Source: Pseudohoeflea suaedae (GTDB lineage Bacteria; Pseudomonadota; Alphaproteobacteria; Rhizobiales; Rhizobiaceae). From it: a DNA stretch of 64,000 bases. The position numbers were made by a program, and so were the translations under genes. The stretch covers positions 620,001-684,000 of the forward strand of contig NZ_SMSI01000002.1 of NCBI RefSeq assembly GCF_004354915.1, written 5' to 3'. The notes under the pieces were generated by a model. It did no database searches. It was not told where the DNA came from and was given only the letters and a program-made list of their open reading frames with translations. Positions 10,750 to 19,435 of this stretch are shown here, one piece after another. Within the stretch, counting starts at the first letter, position 1. Each line of letters begins with the position of its first letter.

Positions 10750-12126
10750 ATGAAAGTCATCATCTGCGGAGCGGGCCGGGTCGGCTACGGTATTGCCGAG
10801 CGTCTTGCGGCGGAAGAAAACGACGTCTCGGTCATCGATACCTCGGCCGATCTCATCCAGGGCATTCGCGATACGCTGGACGTGCGCGGCTATGTCGGCC
10901 ATGGCGCCCATCCCGACATGCTGGCCCAGGCGGGCGCCGAACAGGCCGACATGATCATCGCGGTGACGCTCTATGACGAGGTCAACATGGTGGCCTGTCA
11001 GGTGGCGCATTCGCTGTTCAACGTGCCGACGAAGATCGCCCGTATTCGCGCGCAGAGCTATCTGCGGCCGCACTGGGCGGACCTGTTTTCACGCGATCAC
11101 ATGCCGATCGACGTCATCATCTCGCCTGAAGTCGAGGTGGGGAAGGTGGTGCTGCGCCGGATCGCGCTCCCCGGTGCGACCGATGCGGTGCGTTTCGCCG
11201 ACGATGCGATCGTCATGGTGGCGATCGAATGCCTGGAAGACTGCCCGGTCGTCAACACGCCGCTCGATCAGCTGAGCGAGCTTTTTCCCGATCTCAATGC
11301 GACCGTGGTCGGGGTGTGGCGAAACGAGAAACTTTTCGTGCCGCATTCAGCCGACCAGCTGGAAACCGGCGATCTGGCCTATGTCGTGTGCCAGCGCGAC
11401 AATGTTCGCCGGACGCTCGGCCTTTTCGGGCATGAGGAGCAGGAGGCCGCGCGGATCGTCATCGCGGGTGGCGGAAATATCGGCTTCTACGTGGCCAAGG
11501 CCATCGAGGAACGCCAGAGCCGCACGCGCCTCAAGATCATCGAGAGCAATCGCAGCCGGGCGGTTTCGATCGCGGAATCACTCAAGCGCACAGTTGTCAT
11601 CAACGGCTCGTCGCTCGACCAGGAAATTCTCGTCGAGGCCGATGTGCAGGATGCCGACCTGATCGTTGCGCTGACCAATGACGACCAGGTCAACATCCTG
11701 ACATCCGTCATGGCCAAGCGGCTCGGCTGTCAGGCCAACATGGCGCTGATCAACAATCCGTCCTACCACGACTTCACCCGCACGCTCGGAATCGATGCCC
11801 ATATCAATCCGCGCGAGGTGACGATCTCCCGTATCCTGCAGCATGTCCGGCGCGGCCGCATTCGCGCCGTGCACAGCGTGCAGAAGGGGGCCGCCGAGAT
11901 CATCGAGGCCGAGGCCATGGAAACCTCGCCGCTCGTCGGCAAGCCGTTGCGTGAACTCGATCTGCCGGATGGCGTGCGGATCGGAGCCGTCTATCGCGAC
12001 AAGGCTGTGATCCGTCCGGATGGCGATACCCGGATCAAGGCAAAGGACCGCGTCGTGATCTTCGCGACGCTCGATGCGGTCAAGCATGTCGAGCAGATGT
12101 TCCGCGTGAGTCTCGAATTCTTCTAG
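10750..12126 (+). CDS. trkA: Trk system potassium uptake protein TrkA
   Basis: Cytoplasmic gating subunit of the Trk/Ktr potassium uptake system, 458 residues, with two tandem RCK_N/RCK_C units. The first Rossmann motif is GAGRVGYGIAE at the N-terminus; the second is AGGGNIGFYVAKAIEE near residue 240. ATG 10750 begins MKVIICGAG, where the NAD-binding fold starts; an upstream in-frame ATG (10726) would add eight residues without family similarity. The gene lies 59 bases after ntrX and before hfq, a placement conserved in Rhizobiales. The membrane subunit TrkH is not in this window. Confidence 0.95.
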   Translation: MKVIICGAGRVGYGIAERLAAEENDVSVIDTSADLIQGIRDTLDVRGYVGHGAHPDMLAQAGAEQADMIIAVTLYDEVNMVACQVAHSLFNVPTKIARIRAQSYLRPHWADLFSRDHMPIDVIISPEVEVGKVVLRRIALPGATDAVRFADDAIVMVAIECLEDCPVVNTPLDQLSELFPDLNATVVGVWRNEKLFVPHSADQLETGDLAYVVCQRDNVRRTLGLFGHEEQEAARIVIAGGGNIGFYVAKAIEERQSRTRLKIIESNRSRAVSIAESLKRTVVINGSSLDQEILVEADVQDADLIVALTNDDQVNILTSVMAKRLGCQANMALINNPSYHDFTRTLGIDAHINPREVTISRILQHVRRGRIRAVHSVQKGAAEIIEAEAMETSPLVGKPLRELDLPDGVRIGAVYRDKAVIRPDGDTRIKAKDRVVIFATLDAVKHVEQMFRVSLEFF

Positions 12127-12423
12127 ATTTCCGGATCTGAACTGCCGAAGAGCTGGCGCAGCCCGCAAGAAGCGGGAAAGCCGGTCGCATTCGGCGGTAA
12201 TGGGCTATTTACAAATCCGTCAATGAGTGGTCTTCTTGCCGTGCATTCCAGCCGGATGAATATCCGGCCGCGTCGGCGTGTGTCGCGCGATCACGTGAGG
12301 GGGATCTCACACAGAATTCGCGTTCAAGCGAAGATGTGCCTGAGGCGAAAGCGCCTCTACGGGCTGGAAAAGCGGTGATCTCCCGCATGAGCGGGCAAGA
12401 AGAAGACGGGAAGAAGCAAAGAA

Positions 12424-12669
12424 ATGGCCGAGCGCTCTCAAAATCTCCAGGACCTGTTCCTCAACACGGTCCGCAAGCAGAAAATCTCGCTGACAATATT
12501 CCTCATCAACGGCGTGAAGCTGACGGGCGTTGTCACATCTTTTGACAATTTCTGCGTCCTGCTGCGCCGTGACGGCCATTCGCAACTGGTCTATAAGCAC
12601 GCGATCTCGACAATCATGCCGAGCCAGCCGGTCCAGATGTTCGAAGGCGAGGAGTCGTCCGGCTCGTGA
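12424..12669 (+). CDS. hfq: RNA chaperone Hfq
   Basis: Sm-like hexameric RNA chaperone that pairs small regulatory RNAs with mRNAs; 81 residues, typical for Alphaproteobacteria, which have a short C-terminal tail. The Sm1 motif is seen as [20 protein letters not shown] and the Sm2 motif as [11 protein letters not shown]. Spacing from trkA is 297 bases with no other gene visible, so hfq probably has its own promoter there, although no confident boxes were recognised. A GGGAAGAAG purine run precedes the ATG. hflX begins 23 bases after its stop, the classic hfq–hflX order. Confidence 0.97.
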   Translation: MAERSQNLQDLFLNTVRKQKISLTIFLINGVKLTGVVTSFDNFCVLLRRDGHSQLVYKHAISTIMPSQPVQMFEGEESSGS

Positions 12670-12692
12670 TGCAGTATCGCCTGTGAGCTGAC

Positions 12693-14063
12693 GTGACGAA
12701 ATCCAACAAGAACAAGAGCGACGGTGTCGACGTGACGCCCGAGGAAACGCGCGCCATCGTGCTCGTGCCGGTCATCAAGACCCGCACGGCAGAGGATGCC
12801 GCCGAGAGCCTTGTTGCGCGCTCGGACAATGCGCGGCTCGAAGAAGCCGTGGGGCTGACGCGCGCCATCGATCTCGAGATCGCCAAGGCGCTGGTGGTGC
12901 CGGTCCCCAAGCCGCAGCCCGGCACGCTGTTCGGTACCGGCAAGATCGAGGAAATTCTCGCGCTCGTGGAAGAGACCGAGTCGGGGCTGGTGATCGTCGA
13001 TCATCCGCTCACGCCGGTGCAGCAGCGCAATCTCGAACGCGAATGGAAGGTCAAGGTCATCGACCGGACCGGGCTCATTCTGGAAATCTTCGGGCGCCGC
13101 GCCTCGACCAAGGAAGGCGTGCTGCAGGTCGATCTGGCGCATCTCAACTACCAGAAGGGCCGGCTTGTGCGCAGCTGGACCCACCTCGAGCGCCAGCGCG
13201 GCGGCGGCGGCTTCATGGGCGGTCCGGGCGAAACCCAGATCGAGGCCGACCGGCGCATGCTGCAGGACAAGATCCTGAAGCTCGAGCGCGAACTGGAGCA
13301 GGTGCGCCGTACCCGTCAGCTGCACCGGTCGAAGCGCCGCAAGGTGCCGCATCCGATCGTCTCGCTCGTGGGCTATACCAACGCCGGAAAATCCACGTTG
13401 TTCAACCGGATGACGGGATCGGGCGTGCTTGCGGAGGACATGCTTTTCGCAACGCTCGATCCGACGCTGCGCCGTTTGAAGCTTCCCCATGGCGGCACGG
13501 TGATCCTGTCGGATACGGTGGGCTTCATCTCCGATCTGCCGACACATCTGGTCGCCGCCTTCCGGGCCACGCTCGAGGAGGTGGTGGAAGCCGATCTCAT
13601 CCTTCATGTCCGCGACATGTCCGATCCGGACCGGAACGCGCAGGCCAGGGATGTCGAGGACATTCTCGAAAGCCTCGGTCGCGGCGAGGGCGACGGGCGC
13701 AAGCTGCTCGAAGTGTGGAACAAGATCGACCGACTGGAGCCCGAGGCCGCAAGCGACCTGAAGAAGCGCGCCGAGGGGTCGGAGCATGCGATCGTCGTTT
13801 CCGCTCTCAAGGGCGACGGGATCGATGCCCTCCTTGGAGAGATCGAGCGATTGATCTCCGGGACGCTCGAAAAGCGCACGATCCGCATCGAGCCGGGTGA
13901 AATGTCGCTTCTGCCCTGGGTCTATGAGCGCAGCCATGTGCTCACGCGCCAGGACGAGGAAGACGGCGCGGTGACGCTGGAGGTCGAGATCACGGCGGTG
14001 GAATCGGCGGAACTCGACGCCAAGCTCGGCACCGTGGTCGCGGACGATCCCGAAGACTACTGA
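12693..14063 (+). CDS. hflX: Ribosome-associated GTPase HflX
   Basis: GTPase that splits or rescues stalled ribosomes under stress, 456 residues. An N-terminal HflX domain and a helical linker (GGGGFMGGPGETQIEADRRM region near residue 170–190) precede the GTPase domain, with G1 GYTNAGKST, G3 DTVGF and G4 NKID. The start is GTG 12693, 23 bases after hfq, with a GAG-type ribosome site just upstream. It ends back to back with the convergent mazG stop (14063/14064). Confidence 0.95.
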   Translation: MTKSNKNKSDGVDVTPEETRAIVLVPVIKTRTAEDAAESLVARSDNARLEEAVGLTRAIDLEIAKALVVPVPKPQPGTLFGTGKIEEILALVEETESGLVIVDHPLTPVQQRNLEREWKVKVIDRTGLILEIFGRRASTKEGVLQVDLAHLNYQKGRLVRSWTHLERQRGGGGFMGGPGETQIEADRRMLQDKILKLERELEQVRRTRQLHRSKRRKVPHPIVSLVGYTNAGKSTLFNRMTGSGVLAEDMLFATLDPTLRRLKLPHGGTVILSDTVGFISDLPTHLVAAFRATLEEVVEADLILHVRDMSDPDRNAQARDVEDILESLGRGEGDGRKLLEVWNKIDRLEPEAASDLKKRAEGSEHAIVVSALKGDGIDALLGEIERLISGTLEKRTIRIEPGEMSLLPWVYERSHVLTRQDEEDGAVTLEVEITAVESAELDAKLGTVVADDPEDY

Positions 14064-14906
14064 TTACGCGGGCCTGTCCTTGCCGATGCCGAGCGACTTG
14101 GCTTCGTCCCACAGGCCGTCCATCTCGTCGAGATTGGACTGTTCGGGCGTCTTGCCGGCTTCGGCAAGGCGTCTTTCCACATGGGCGAAGCGATTGCGGA
14201 ACTTGGTGTTGGTCCCGCGCAGCGCGTTTTCCGGGTCGGTCTTCAAATGCCGGCCGAGATTGGCGAGCGCGAATATGACGTCGCCCAATTCGCCCGCGGC
14301 CTCATCCGCGTTGCCGGCAGCCATCGCCTCGCGCAACTCGCCGATTTCTTCCTCGATCTTGTCGAGCACGGGGCCGGCAGCGCCCCAGTCGAAGCCCACG
14401 CGACCGGCCGTTTCCTGAAGTTTCAGCGCCTCGGTCAGTCCGGGCAGGGCGCGGGGTACGCCGTCGAGCAGGCCCTTGTTTTCATCCACATCGAGACCGC
14501 GTTCCTTGCGTCGTGCCGCGCGGGCTGCCTTTTCGGCCGCCTTGATCTCCGCCCATTGTTGCTTGACGGCATCGGGACTGTCCGCCTCCGACACGGCGAA
14601 GACATGCGGGTGACGGCGGATCATCTTGGCGGTGATCGCTTCAACCACGTCGCCAAAGGCAAAATGGCCGGCCTCTTCGGCCATGCGGGCATGAAACACC
14701 ACCTGGAGCAACAGATCGCCCAGCTCGTCGCACAGGTCGTCGAAATCCTTCCGCTCGATGGCGTCGGCCACCTCATAGGCTTCCTCGATCGTGTAGGGCT
14801 TGATCGATTCGAAATCCTGCACGATGTCCCAGGGGCATCCGGTTTGCGGATCGCGGAGCGCCACCATGATTTCGAGAAGCCGGGAGATATCCTTGGACGG
14901 GGTCAT
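14064..14906 (-). CDS. mazG: Nucleoside triphosphate pyrophosphohydrolase MazG
   Basis: House-cleaning NTP pyrophosphohydrolase, 280 residues, with two MazG repeats. The N-terminal repeat shows RDPQTGCPWDIVQ and the metal-binding EEAYEVADAIE / DELGDLLLQVVFHA motifs; the C-terminal repeat shows EEIGELREAM and GELGDVIFALANLGRH. It hydrolyses (d)NTPs to monophosphates and has been linked to ppGpp control in E. coli. It is transcribed toward hflX and apparently on its own; the 183 bases upstream, before the phosphonate genes, hold the divergent promoters. Confidence 0.94.
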   Translation of the reverse strand: MTPSKDISRLLEIMVALRDPQTGCPWDIVQDFESIKPYTIEEAYEVADAIERKDFDDLCDELGDLLLQVVFHARMAEEAGHFAFGDVVEAITAKMIRRHPHVFAVSEADSPDAVKQQWAEIKAAEKAARAARRKERGLDVDENKGLLDGVPRALPGLTEALKLQETAGRVGFDWGAAGPVLDKIEEEIGELREAMAAGNADEAAGELGDVIFALANLGRHLKTDPENALRGTNTKFRNRFAHVERRLAEAGKTPEQSNLDEMDGLWDEAKSLGIGKDRPA

Positions 14907-15089
14907 GCGGTCATCCTACACATCTTGCGGCTCATGGGGCGCCCTTGTCCGCCGCTTTCCACAGTGGCGATGCGAATACAAGGGGCGGGTCGGTTTTCGC
15001 GCCGATGTCATAAAAGCTTCCGTATCGGGGCTTTAATTTTGCGGCACGATCGCCGACACTCCGGCCTTGAAGCGAAGACAGGATTTCTT

Positions 15090-15785
15090 GTGAGATACGG
15101 ACTTTACTACGCGCCGCACCCGGATGCTGCGTTTGCGCGTCTCGCCAATGCATGGCTCGGACGTGATCCGGTTACCGATGCACCGGTCGAACAGCCCCCG
15201 GTTCCAGGCTTTTCGCGCGAGGAATTCGCGGATGTGACGGCAGAAGCGCGGCGTTACGGATTTCACGGCACGATCAAGGCGCCTTTCAGGCTCGCCGACA
15301 CCGTGACGGAGGCCCATCTTCTGGCGGAGGCGGAGAGTTTCGCAGCGTCTCGGGTACCCGTGCCGGTGGGCGGGATGAAAGCCGCCACGCTGCATGGGTT
15401 CGTGGCGCTCGTGCCTGCAGGGGATGCCGAGGCGCTCGGTTCGTTTGCCGGCGAAGTCGTGCGCCATTTCGACCGGTTTCGTGCACCCTTGACGCCGGAG
15501 GATCGCGCCCGCCGCATCCCGTCCACCCTGACCGAACGGCAGCGCGGCAACCTCGATCAGTGGGGCTATCCCTATATCTTCGACGATTTCGGCTTTCATC
15601 TGACGCTGTCGAAAAGGCTTGATGGCGGGCGCGCGGAGAAACTTCGGACCTTTGCGAGCGACTATTTTGCTCGCCACCTTGCCGAACCGCTCCATATCGA
15701 TGCGCTGACGCTCTTCGTTGAAGCCGAACCGGGTAGGCCCTTTACCCAGCTCGCCCGTTTTCCTTTCGCCGTTCCGCAGTCCTGA
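15090..15785 (+). CDS. DUF1045 phosphonate-metabolism-associated protein (2H phosphoesterase-like)
   Basis: Protein of 231 residues in the DUF1045 family found in phosphonate (phn) operons. The family is related to 2H (HxT/S) phosphoesterases: GFHGTIKAPFRL (HGT near residue 58) and FGFHLTLSKRL (HLT near residue 172) are the paired catalytic motifs. The precise reaction is not established to my knowledge. GTG 15090 is chosen because similarity begins at once with RYGLYYAPHPD; the much longer frame starting inside mazG (14181) is an artefact. phnM follows after 13 bases, so this is the first gene of a small phn operon. Confidence 0.85.
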   Translation: MRYGLYYAPHPDAAFARLANAWLGRDPVTDAPVEQPPVPGFSREEFADVTAEARRYGFHGTIKAPFRLADTVTEAHLLAEAESFAASRVPVPVGGMKAATLHGFVALVPAGDAEALGSFAGEVVRHFDRFRAPLTPEDRARRIPSTLTERQRGNLDQWGYPYIFDDFGFHLTLSKRLDGGRAEKLRTFASDYFARHLAEPLHIDALTLFVEAEPGRPFTQLARFPFAVPQS

Positions 15786-15798
15786 AAGTTCGTTTCGC

Positions 15799-16938
15799 AT
15801 GACCCAAGACCATGTCTTTTCCAATGCCCGCCTGGTGCTCGAGGACCGGATCGTCGAGGGCAGCCTGCTCGTCCGTGACGGCAAGATCGCCGCGATCGAC
15901 GAGGGGAGGTCCTCCGTCGGCGAGGATGTAGAGGGCGATTACATCATTCCAGGGCTGGTCGAACTCCACACCGACCATCTCGAAACCCATTATTCGCCCC
16001 GCCCGGGCCTGCGATGGAACGCGATATCGGCCATCCAGTCCCATGATGCGCAGATCGTCACCTCCGGCATCACCACGGTGTTCGACTGCCTGCGGCTCGG
16101 ATCCGACGAGGATGGCGGTTTCGCGAAGGGCGAGATGCGGGCGATTGCCGATGCGTTCGAGATCGCACGCGGGGAGGGGCGTTTGCGCGCCGACCACCGT
16201 ATCCATCTGCGGTGCGAGGTTTCCGCCGCCGATGTGATGGAGCATTTCGAGGATTTCCGCACCGACGATCAGGTCGGCCTCGCCTCGCTGATGGATCATG
16301 CGCCCGGTCAGCGGCAGTTCCAGACGATGGATCAGTACATCCTCTACTACAAGGAAAATCGCGGCTTGTCGGACGAGGAATTCGAGCGCTTCATCAAGCG
16401 GCGGGTAGCGGCCTCGGAGAAATACTCCGCCGACCACCGGCGGCAGATCGCCGGGATATGCGCCGCGCGCGGCATAACGATCGCGAGTCACGACGATGCG
16501 ACGCTGGAACATGTCGAGGAAGCCAGGAGCTTCGGCGTGGGTCTTGCGGAATTCCCCACCTCCGTCGCGGCCGCGGATGCCTCGCATGCGGCGGGAATGT
16601 CGGTGCTCATGGGCGCGCCGAACGTGGTTCGCGGCAAGTCGCATTCCGGCAACATCGCCGCCAAGAACCTTGCCGAGCGCGGCGTGCTCGACGTGCTGTC
16701 ATCGGACTACGTTCCCTTCAGCCTGATCCAGGCACCCTTCATCCTGGCCCTGGACGAGGGCGTGATGAGCCTGCCGGAGGCGATACGGCTGGTGACGGCG
16801 ACGCCTGCGCGTACGGTCGGACTCGAGGATCGCGGCCGCATCGCCGAGGGCCTGACCGCCGATCTCGTGCGGGTGCGGCGCACGTCCGGAGTGCCCGTTG
16901 TTCGCTCCGTCTGGCGCTCCGGTGAGCGGGTTGCCTGA
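15799..16938 (+). CDS. phnM: Alpha-D-ribose 1-methylphosphonate 5-triphosphate diphosphatase PhnM
   Basis: Amidohydrolase-superfamily enzyme of the C-P lyase pathway that removes pyrophosphate from the ribose methylphosphonate triphosphate intermediate. 379 residues. The metal-binding motif VELHTDHLETHYSPRPG lies about residues 53–69, and ITIASHDDAT and VLSSDYVP are later family signatures. The start ATG 15799 gives the expected MTQDHVFSNARLVLEDR N-terminus. Its stop overlaps the phnN ATG by one base. None of phnGHIJKL is present in the window, so the core C-P lyase genes must be elsewhere if the pathway works. Confidence 0.93.
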   Translation: MTQDHVFSNARLVLEDRIVEGSLLVRDGKIAAIDEGRSSVGEDVEGDYIIPGLVELHTDHLETHYSPRPGLRWNAISAIQSHDAQIVTSGITTVFDCLRLGSDEDGGFAKGEMRAIADAFEIARGEGRLRADHRIHLRCEVSAADVMEHFEDFRTDDQVGLASLMDHAPGQRQFQTMDQYILYYKENRGLSDEEFERFIKRRVAASEKYSADHRRQIAGICAARGITIASHDDATLEHVEEARSFGVGLAEFPTSVAAADASHAAGMSVLMGAPNVVRGKSHSGNIAAKNLAERGVLDVLSSDYVPFSLIQAPFILALDEGVMSLPEAIRLVTATPARTVGLEDRGRIAEGLTADLVRVRRTSGVPVVRSVWRSGERVA

Positions 16939-17537
16939 TGGAAGAGGTCAATGACATCGAACCTGCCTCGGGCGGGCGGCGCGGCTGCCTGATCGTCATC
17001 ATGGGGCCAAGCGGGGCCGGCAAGGATTCAATCCTGTCGCTGGCGCGTGACCGTCTGGAAGACTGTGACGACATCCTTTTCGTCCGTCGTTCGATCACCC
17101 GTCCCCTGCACGAGGATTCGGAAGACTTCGAGCCGCTGAACGATGTCGAGTTCGACGCCGGCCTCAAGCTCGGCCGCTTCTGTTTCCACTGGCAAGCCAA
17201 CGGGCTCAGCTACGCCCTGCCGATCACCATGGTCGATCATCTGGCTCGTGGCGGGGTGGCTGTCGTCAACGGATCGCGGGCCGCCTACCGGCACATGCAT
17301 GCGGTCTTTGCCGAGACGCGCGCGGTACTTGTCCGCGTCGAACCTTCCGTCCTCAAGGAGCGGCTCAGATGCCGGGGGCGTGAGGATGCGGATGAGATAG
17401 AGGCGCGGATCGAGCGCTCGGCAACTTATCTCGATGCCATCGTACCGGACGCGGTGATCGACAATTCAGGCTCTCTCGAGGAAGCCGCCGCCCATTTCGT
17501 CGATTATGTGATGGCCGAGAGGAGGGCGCGCGTCTAG
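16938..17537 (+). CDS. phnN: Ribose 1,5-bisphosphate phosphokinase PhnN
   Basis: Guanylate-kinase-like P-loop kinase that converts ribose 1,5-bisphosphate to PRPP, the salvage step of phosphonate degradation. 199 residues; Walker A GPSGAGKDS lies near residue 21, followed by RRSITRP as in guanylate kinases, and RCRGREDADEIEARIERS near the C-terminus. It overlaps phnM by one base (TGATG) and the convergent channel gene by four bases. It can act independently of C-P lyase as a PRPP source, though linkage to phnM argues for phosphonate use. Confidence 0.92.
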   Translation: MEEVNDIEPASGGRRGCLIVIMGPSGAGKDSILSLARDRLEDCDDILFVRRSITRPLHEDSEDFEPLNDVEFDAGLKLGRFCFHWQANGLSYALPITMVDHLARGGVAVVNGSRAAYRHMHAVFAETRAVLVRVEPSVLKERLRCRGREDADEIEARIERSATYLDAIVPDAVIDNSGSLEEAAAHFVDYVMAERRARV

Positions 17538-18304
17538 AGCGCTCCGTCGGTCTCGATCCTGATGGTGGTGCCGCAATGCTTGCAATGGACGGCATCGGCG
17601 TCATGCAGGCGCAGCCCGCAGGACGGGCATTCGTGGCGAACCTTGGTGGGCCGGAAAAGAACCTGCGCCAATCTCAGAAACAACGTCACCCCGAATATCA
17701 TGACGCCGACGGACAGGAGCCGGCCGCTGGTGCCGGTCAGCGTGATGTCGCCGAAACCGGTCGTGGTCAGCGTTGTCACGGTGAAATAGAGCGCGTCGGC
17801 GTAGTTCCGGATTTCGGGATTGTAGCGGTATTGCAGTGAATAGATGAGGCCGGTCGTCACGAACAGGAAGACCAGAAGGTTGATGGCCGCAAGGATGATT
17901 TCCTCGCGCTGGCGGAAATAGGCGAAATCCTTCCGCAGCCGCGCCAGCAGTTGGTAGGTGTGCAGCAGGCGAAGCGTTCTGAGTACCCGGAGAAAGCCGA
18001 GACCCTCGCCGGCGATGGGGGCCAGGAACGAAATCACGGCCGCGATGTCCGCCCAGGTGGCCGGACGAAGCAGGAAGTGACCGGTGCGCTCGAGCGACAG
18101 CCGCATCAGGAAATCGGCGAGGATGACGAGGCCAAACACAAAGTCGAGGATCTCGATGGCAGGTGACCGCTCGAAGAAGGACGTCACCACCACGAAGATG
18201 ATCGTGACGATGTCGAAAGCGAGCAGCGCATAGCGGAATTGATGCGCCCGTTGAGACTGCCCCTCGTAGAGCCAGCGGATTTTCGCGTGCAGGCCTTCCG
18301 GCAT
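17534..18304 (-). CDS. Voltage-gated-type potassium/cation channel with C-terminal zinc ribbon
   Basis: Membrane protein of 256 residues with a six-helix ion-channel layout: hydrophobic S1–S3, an S4-like segment with regularly spaced arginines (FLRVLRTLRLLHTYQLLARL, about residues 104–123), S5, a pore loop with selectivity filter TTTGFGD (about 180–186), and S6. GFGD rather than GYGD still fits a K+ channel. The last ~40 residues contain two CX2C knuckles (CPSC and CKHC, 11 residues apart), a rubredoxin-like zinc ribbon that is unusual on a bacterial channel. It is transcribed alone, convergent with phnN. Ion specificity and the role of the ribbon are not known. Confidence 0.85.
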   Translation of the reverse strand: MPEGLHAKIRWLYEGQSQRAHQFRYALLAFDIVTIIFVVVTSFFERSPAIEILDFVFGLVILADFLMRLSLERTGHFLLRPATWADIAAVISFLAPIAGEGLGFLRVLRTLRLLHTYQLLARLRKDFAYFRQREEIILAAINLLVFLFVTTGLIYSLQYRYNPEIRNYADALYFTVTTLTTTGFGDITLTGTSGRLLSVGVMIFGVTLFLRLAQVLFRPTKVRHECPSCGLRLHDADAVHCKHCGTTIRIETDGAL

Positions 18305-18383
18305 TGTCGATTGTCATCCCCACCAGTTTCAGCGTCTTCTCATCATCGTGCGTCGATGGTCCGGGCACAAGGTCCGCGCCCGG

Positions 18384-18719
18384 TCAGAGCAGCGATGCAC
18401 CCAGCTTTTCCCTCCAGGCGGCAAGCTTTTCCTTCAGCGCATTCTCGCGGGCGAGTGGCGCGAGATCGTCAGCGAGCGTGTCGAGAACCTCGTAGTCGAA
18501 TCCGGTGCCGCCTTCCTTGTTCCATGCGGCCTGCAGGGCAGGGATGTGATGCGTTCCGGTCCTCAACGTGAACCAATGGCGGTTCTGCGCCTTTTCGAGA
18601 TCTTGCGAGGTCCCGATCCAGACGGCGTCCAGCTTCCGGCAGCCGATCGCGTAGACGCCGGATTTGCGGGGTGTCTGCTTGTAGCTGTCCCTGAGGGCAC
18701 GCTGTTCGATACGGGGCAT
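18384..18719 (-). CDS. GIY-YIG-like small protein
   Basis: Protein of 111 residues containing SGVYAIGCRKLDAVWIGTSQDL, which resembles the beginning of a GIY-YIG nuclease fold (GVY ... WIG in place of GIY ... YIG), followed by a conserved-looking RHWFTLRTGTHHIPALQAAWN stretch. Proteins of this type are annotated as GIY-YIG nuclease family in Alphaproteobacteria, but no function is established and the catalytic arginine/glutamate set cannot be confirmed by eye. The ATG at 18719 was chosen because GGAG lies seven bases upstream; a longer frame reaches 18773. It is divergent from the DUF2239 gene across a short region with twin palindromic sites. Confidence 0.7.
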   Translation of the reverse strand: MPRIEQRALRDSYKQTPRKSGVYAIGCRKLDAVWIGTSQDLEKAQNRHWFTLRTGTHHIPALQAAWNKEGGTGFDYEVLDTLADDLAPLARENALKEKLAAWREKLGASLL

Positions 18720-18749
18720 GGCGCTTCTCCTTTCGGCGCTCTTTATTAT

Positions 18750-18792
18750 TATCCGGGTGTAATTGACAAGCATATTTTTACCCGGGTATTAG
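18750..18792. promoter_or_regulatory. Divergent promoter region with twin TAyCCGGGTr sites
   Basis: Two copies of a short palindromic box lie between the divergent GIY-YIG and DUF2239 genes: TATCCGGGTG at 18750–18759 and the perfect palindrome TACCCGGGTA at 18779–18788, centres 29 bases apart. Between them is TTGACA (18763–18768), which with TATTAG (18787–18792, spacing 18) can serve as the promoter of the rightward DUF2239 gene, the second box covering its -10 element. This layout suggests repression of both genes by one dimeric regulator; the regulator is not identifiable here. Confidence 0.55.
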
Positions 18793-18816
18793 GGTGATGC
18801 AACGGAGATGCAACCA

Positions 18817-19428
18817 ATGACCGACCTTCTCTCGCGGCCGAGCGCCGCTTTCTCGGGGCAACAGCTGATTGCCGAGGGCGCTCTCGTCGATGTGGCGCTC
18901 GCGGTGCGGGCGCTGCCGCTCGACGGGATGGCGCCGGTCCTGGTCTTCGACCAGACGACCGGCGGAGTTGTCGATCTCGACCTGCGCGGCAGCACGGCGG
19001 ATGTGATCAGGCGGCTGACGGAACGGGCGCAGGCGGAAGGCGCGACATCGAAGGCATCGGGAGAAGCGCAGGAAGCCGCCAGAGGGCGGGGGCGCCCGAA
19101 GCTCGGCGTGGTGGCGCGTGAGGTCACGTTGCTGCCGCGGCACTGGGAATGGCTGGGTGAACAGCCCGGCGGCGCGTCGCAGGCGCTGAGGCGTCTCGTC
19201 GATCAGGCGCGCAAGGCAGGCGACGGTGCGGACAAGGACCGGTCGCGCCAGGGGATCGCCTACCGTTTCATGCAGGCCATTGCGGGTGACCTTCGAGGCT
19301 TCGAAGAGGCGAGCCGGGCGCTCTTTGCCGGCGACATGCCCCGCTTCGAACGTTCGATTACCGCCTGGCCGGAAGATGTCCGTTCCTTCGCCTTGCGTCT
19401 CGCCAAGGGCGAGGGCGACGACGGCTGA
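18817..19428 (+). CDS. DUF2239 family protein
   Basis: Protein of about 203 residues matching the DUF2239 family in layout: an N-terminal segment with LVFDQTTGGVVDLDLRG, a central RGRGRPKLGVVAREVTLLPRHWEWL block (about residues 88–112) and a C-terminal helical segment. RGRPKLGVVAREVTLLPRHW recalls DNA-interaction-like basic sequences, but no function has been shown for the family to my knowledge. Start: ATG 18817 has GGAG nine bases upstream; ATG 18808 is in frame but directly abuts that GGAG. It ends at a strong bidirectional hairpin shared with the convergent FAH gene. Confidence 0.72.
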   Translation: MTDLLSRPSAAFSGQQLIAEGALVDVALAVRALPLDGMAPVLVFDQTTGGVVDLDLRGSTADVIRRLTERAQAEGATSKASGEAQEAARGRGRPKLGVVAREVTLLPRHWEWLGEQPGGASQALRRLVDQARKAGDGADKDRSRQGIAYRFMQAIAGDLRGFEEASRALFAGDMPRFERSITAWPEDVRSFALRLAKGEGDDG

Positions 19429-19435
19429 AACAAAA

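Noticed and set aside
15005-15025. TGTCATAAAAGC upstream of the phosphonate genes as a Pho box
   Set aside because: Only one half resembles the PhoB direct repeat; the second half is missing, so a Pho box cannot be claimed.
14181-15089. Long upstream extension of the DUF1045 frame through mazG
   Set aside because: It is antisense to mazG and family similarity begins only at GTG 15090.
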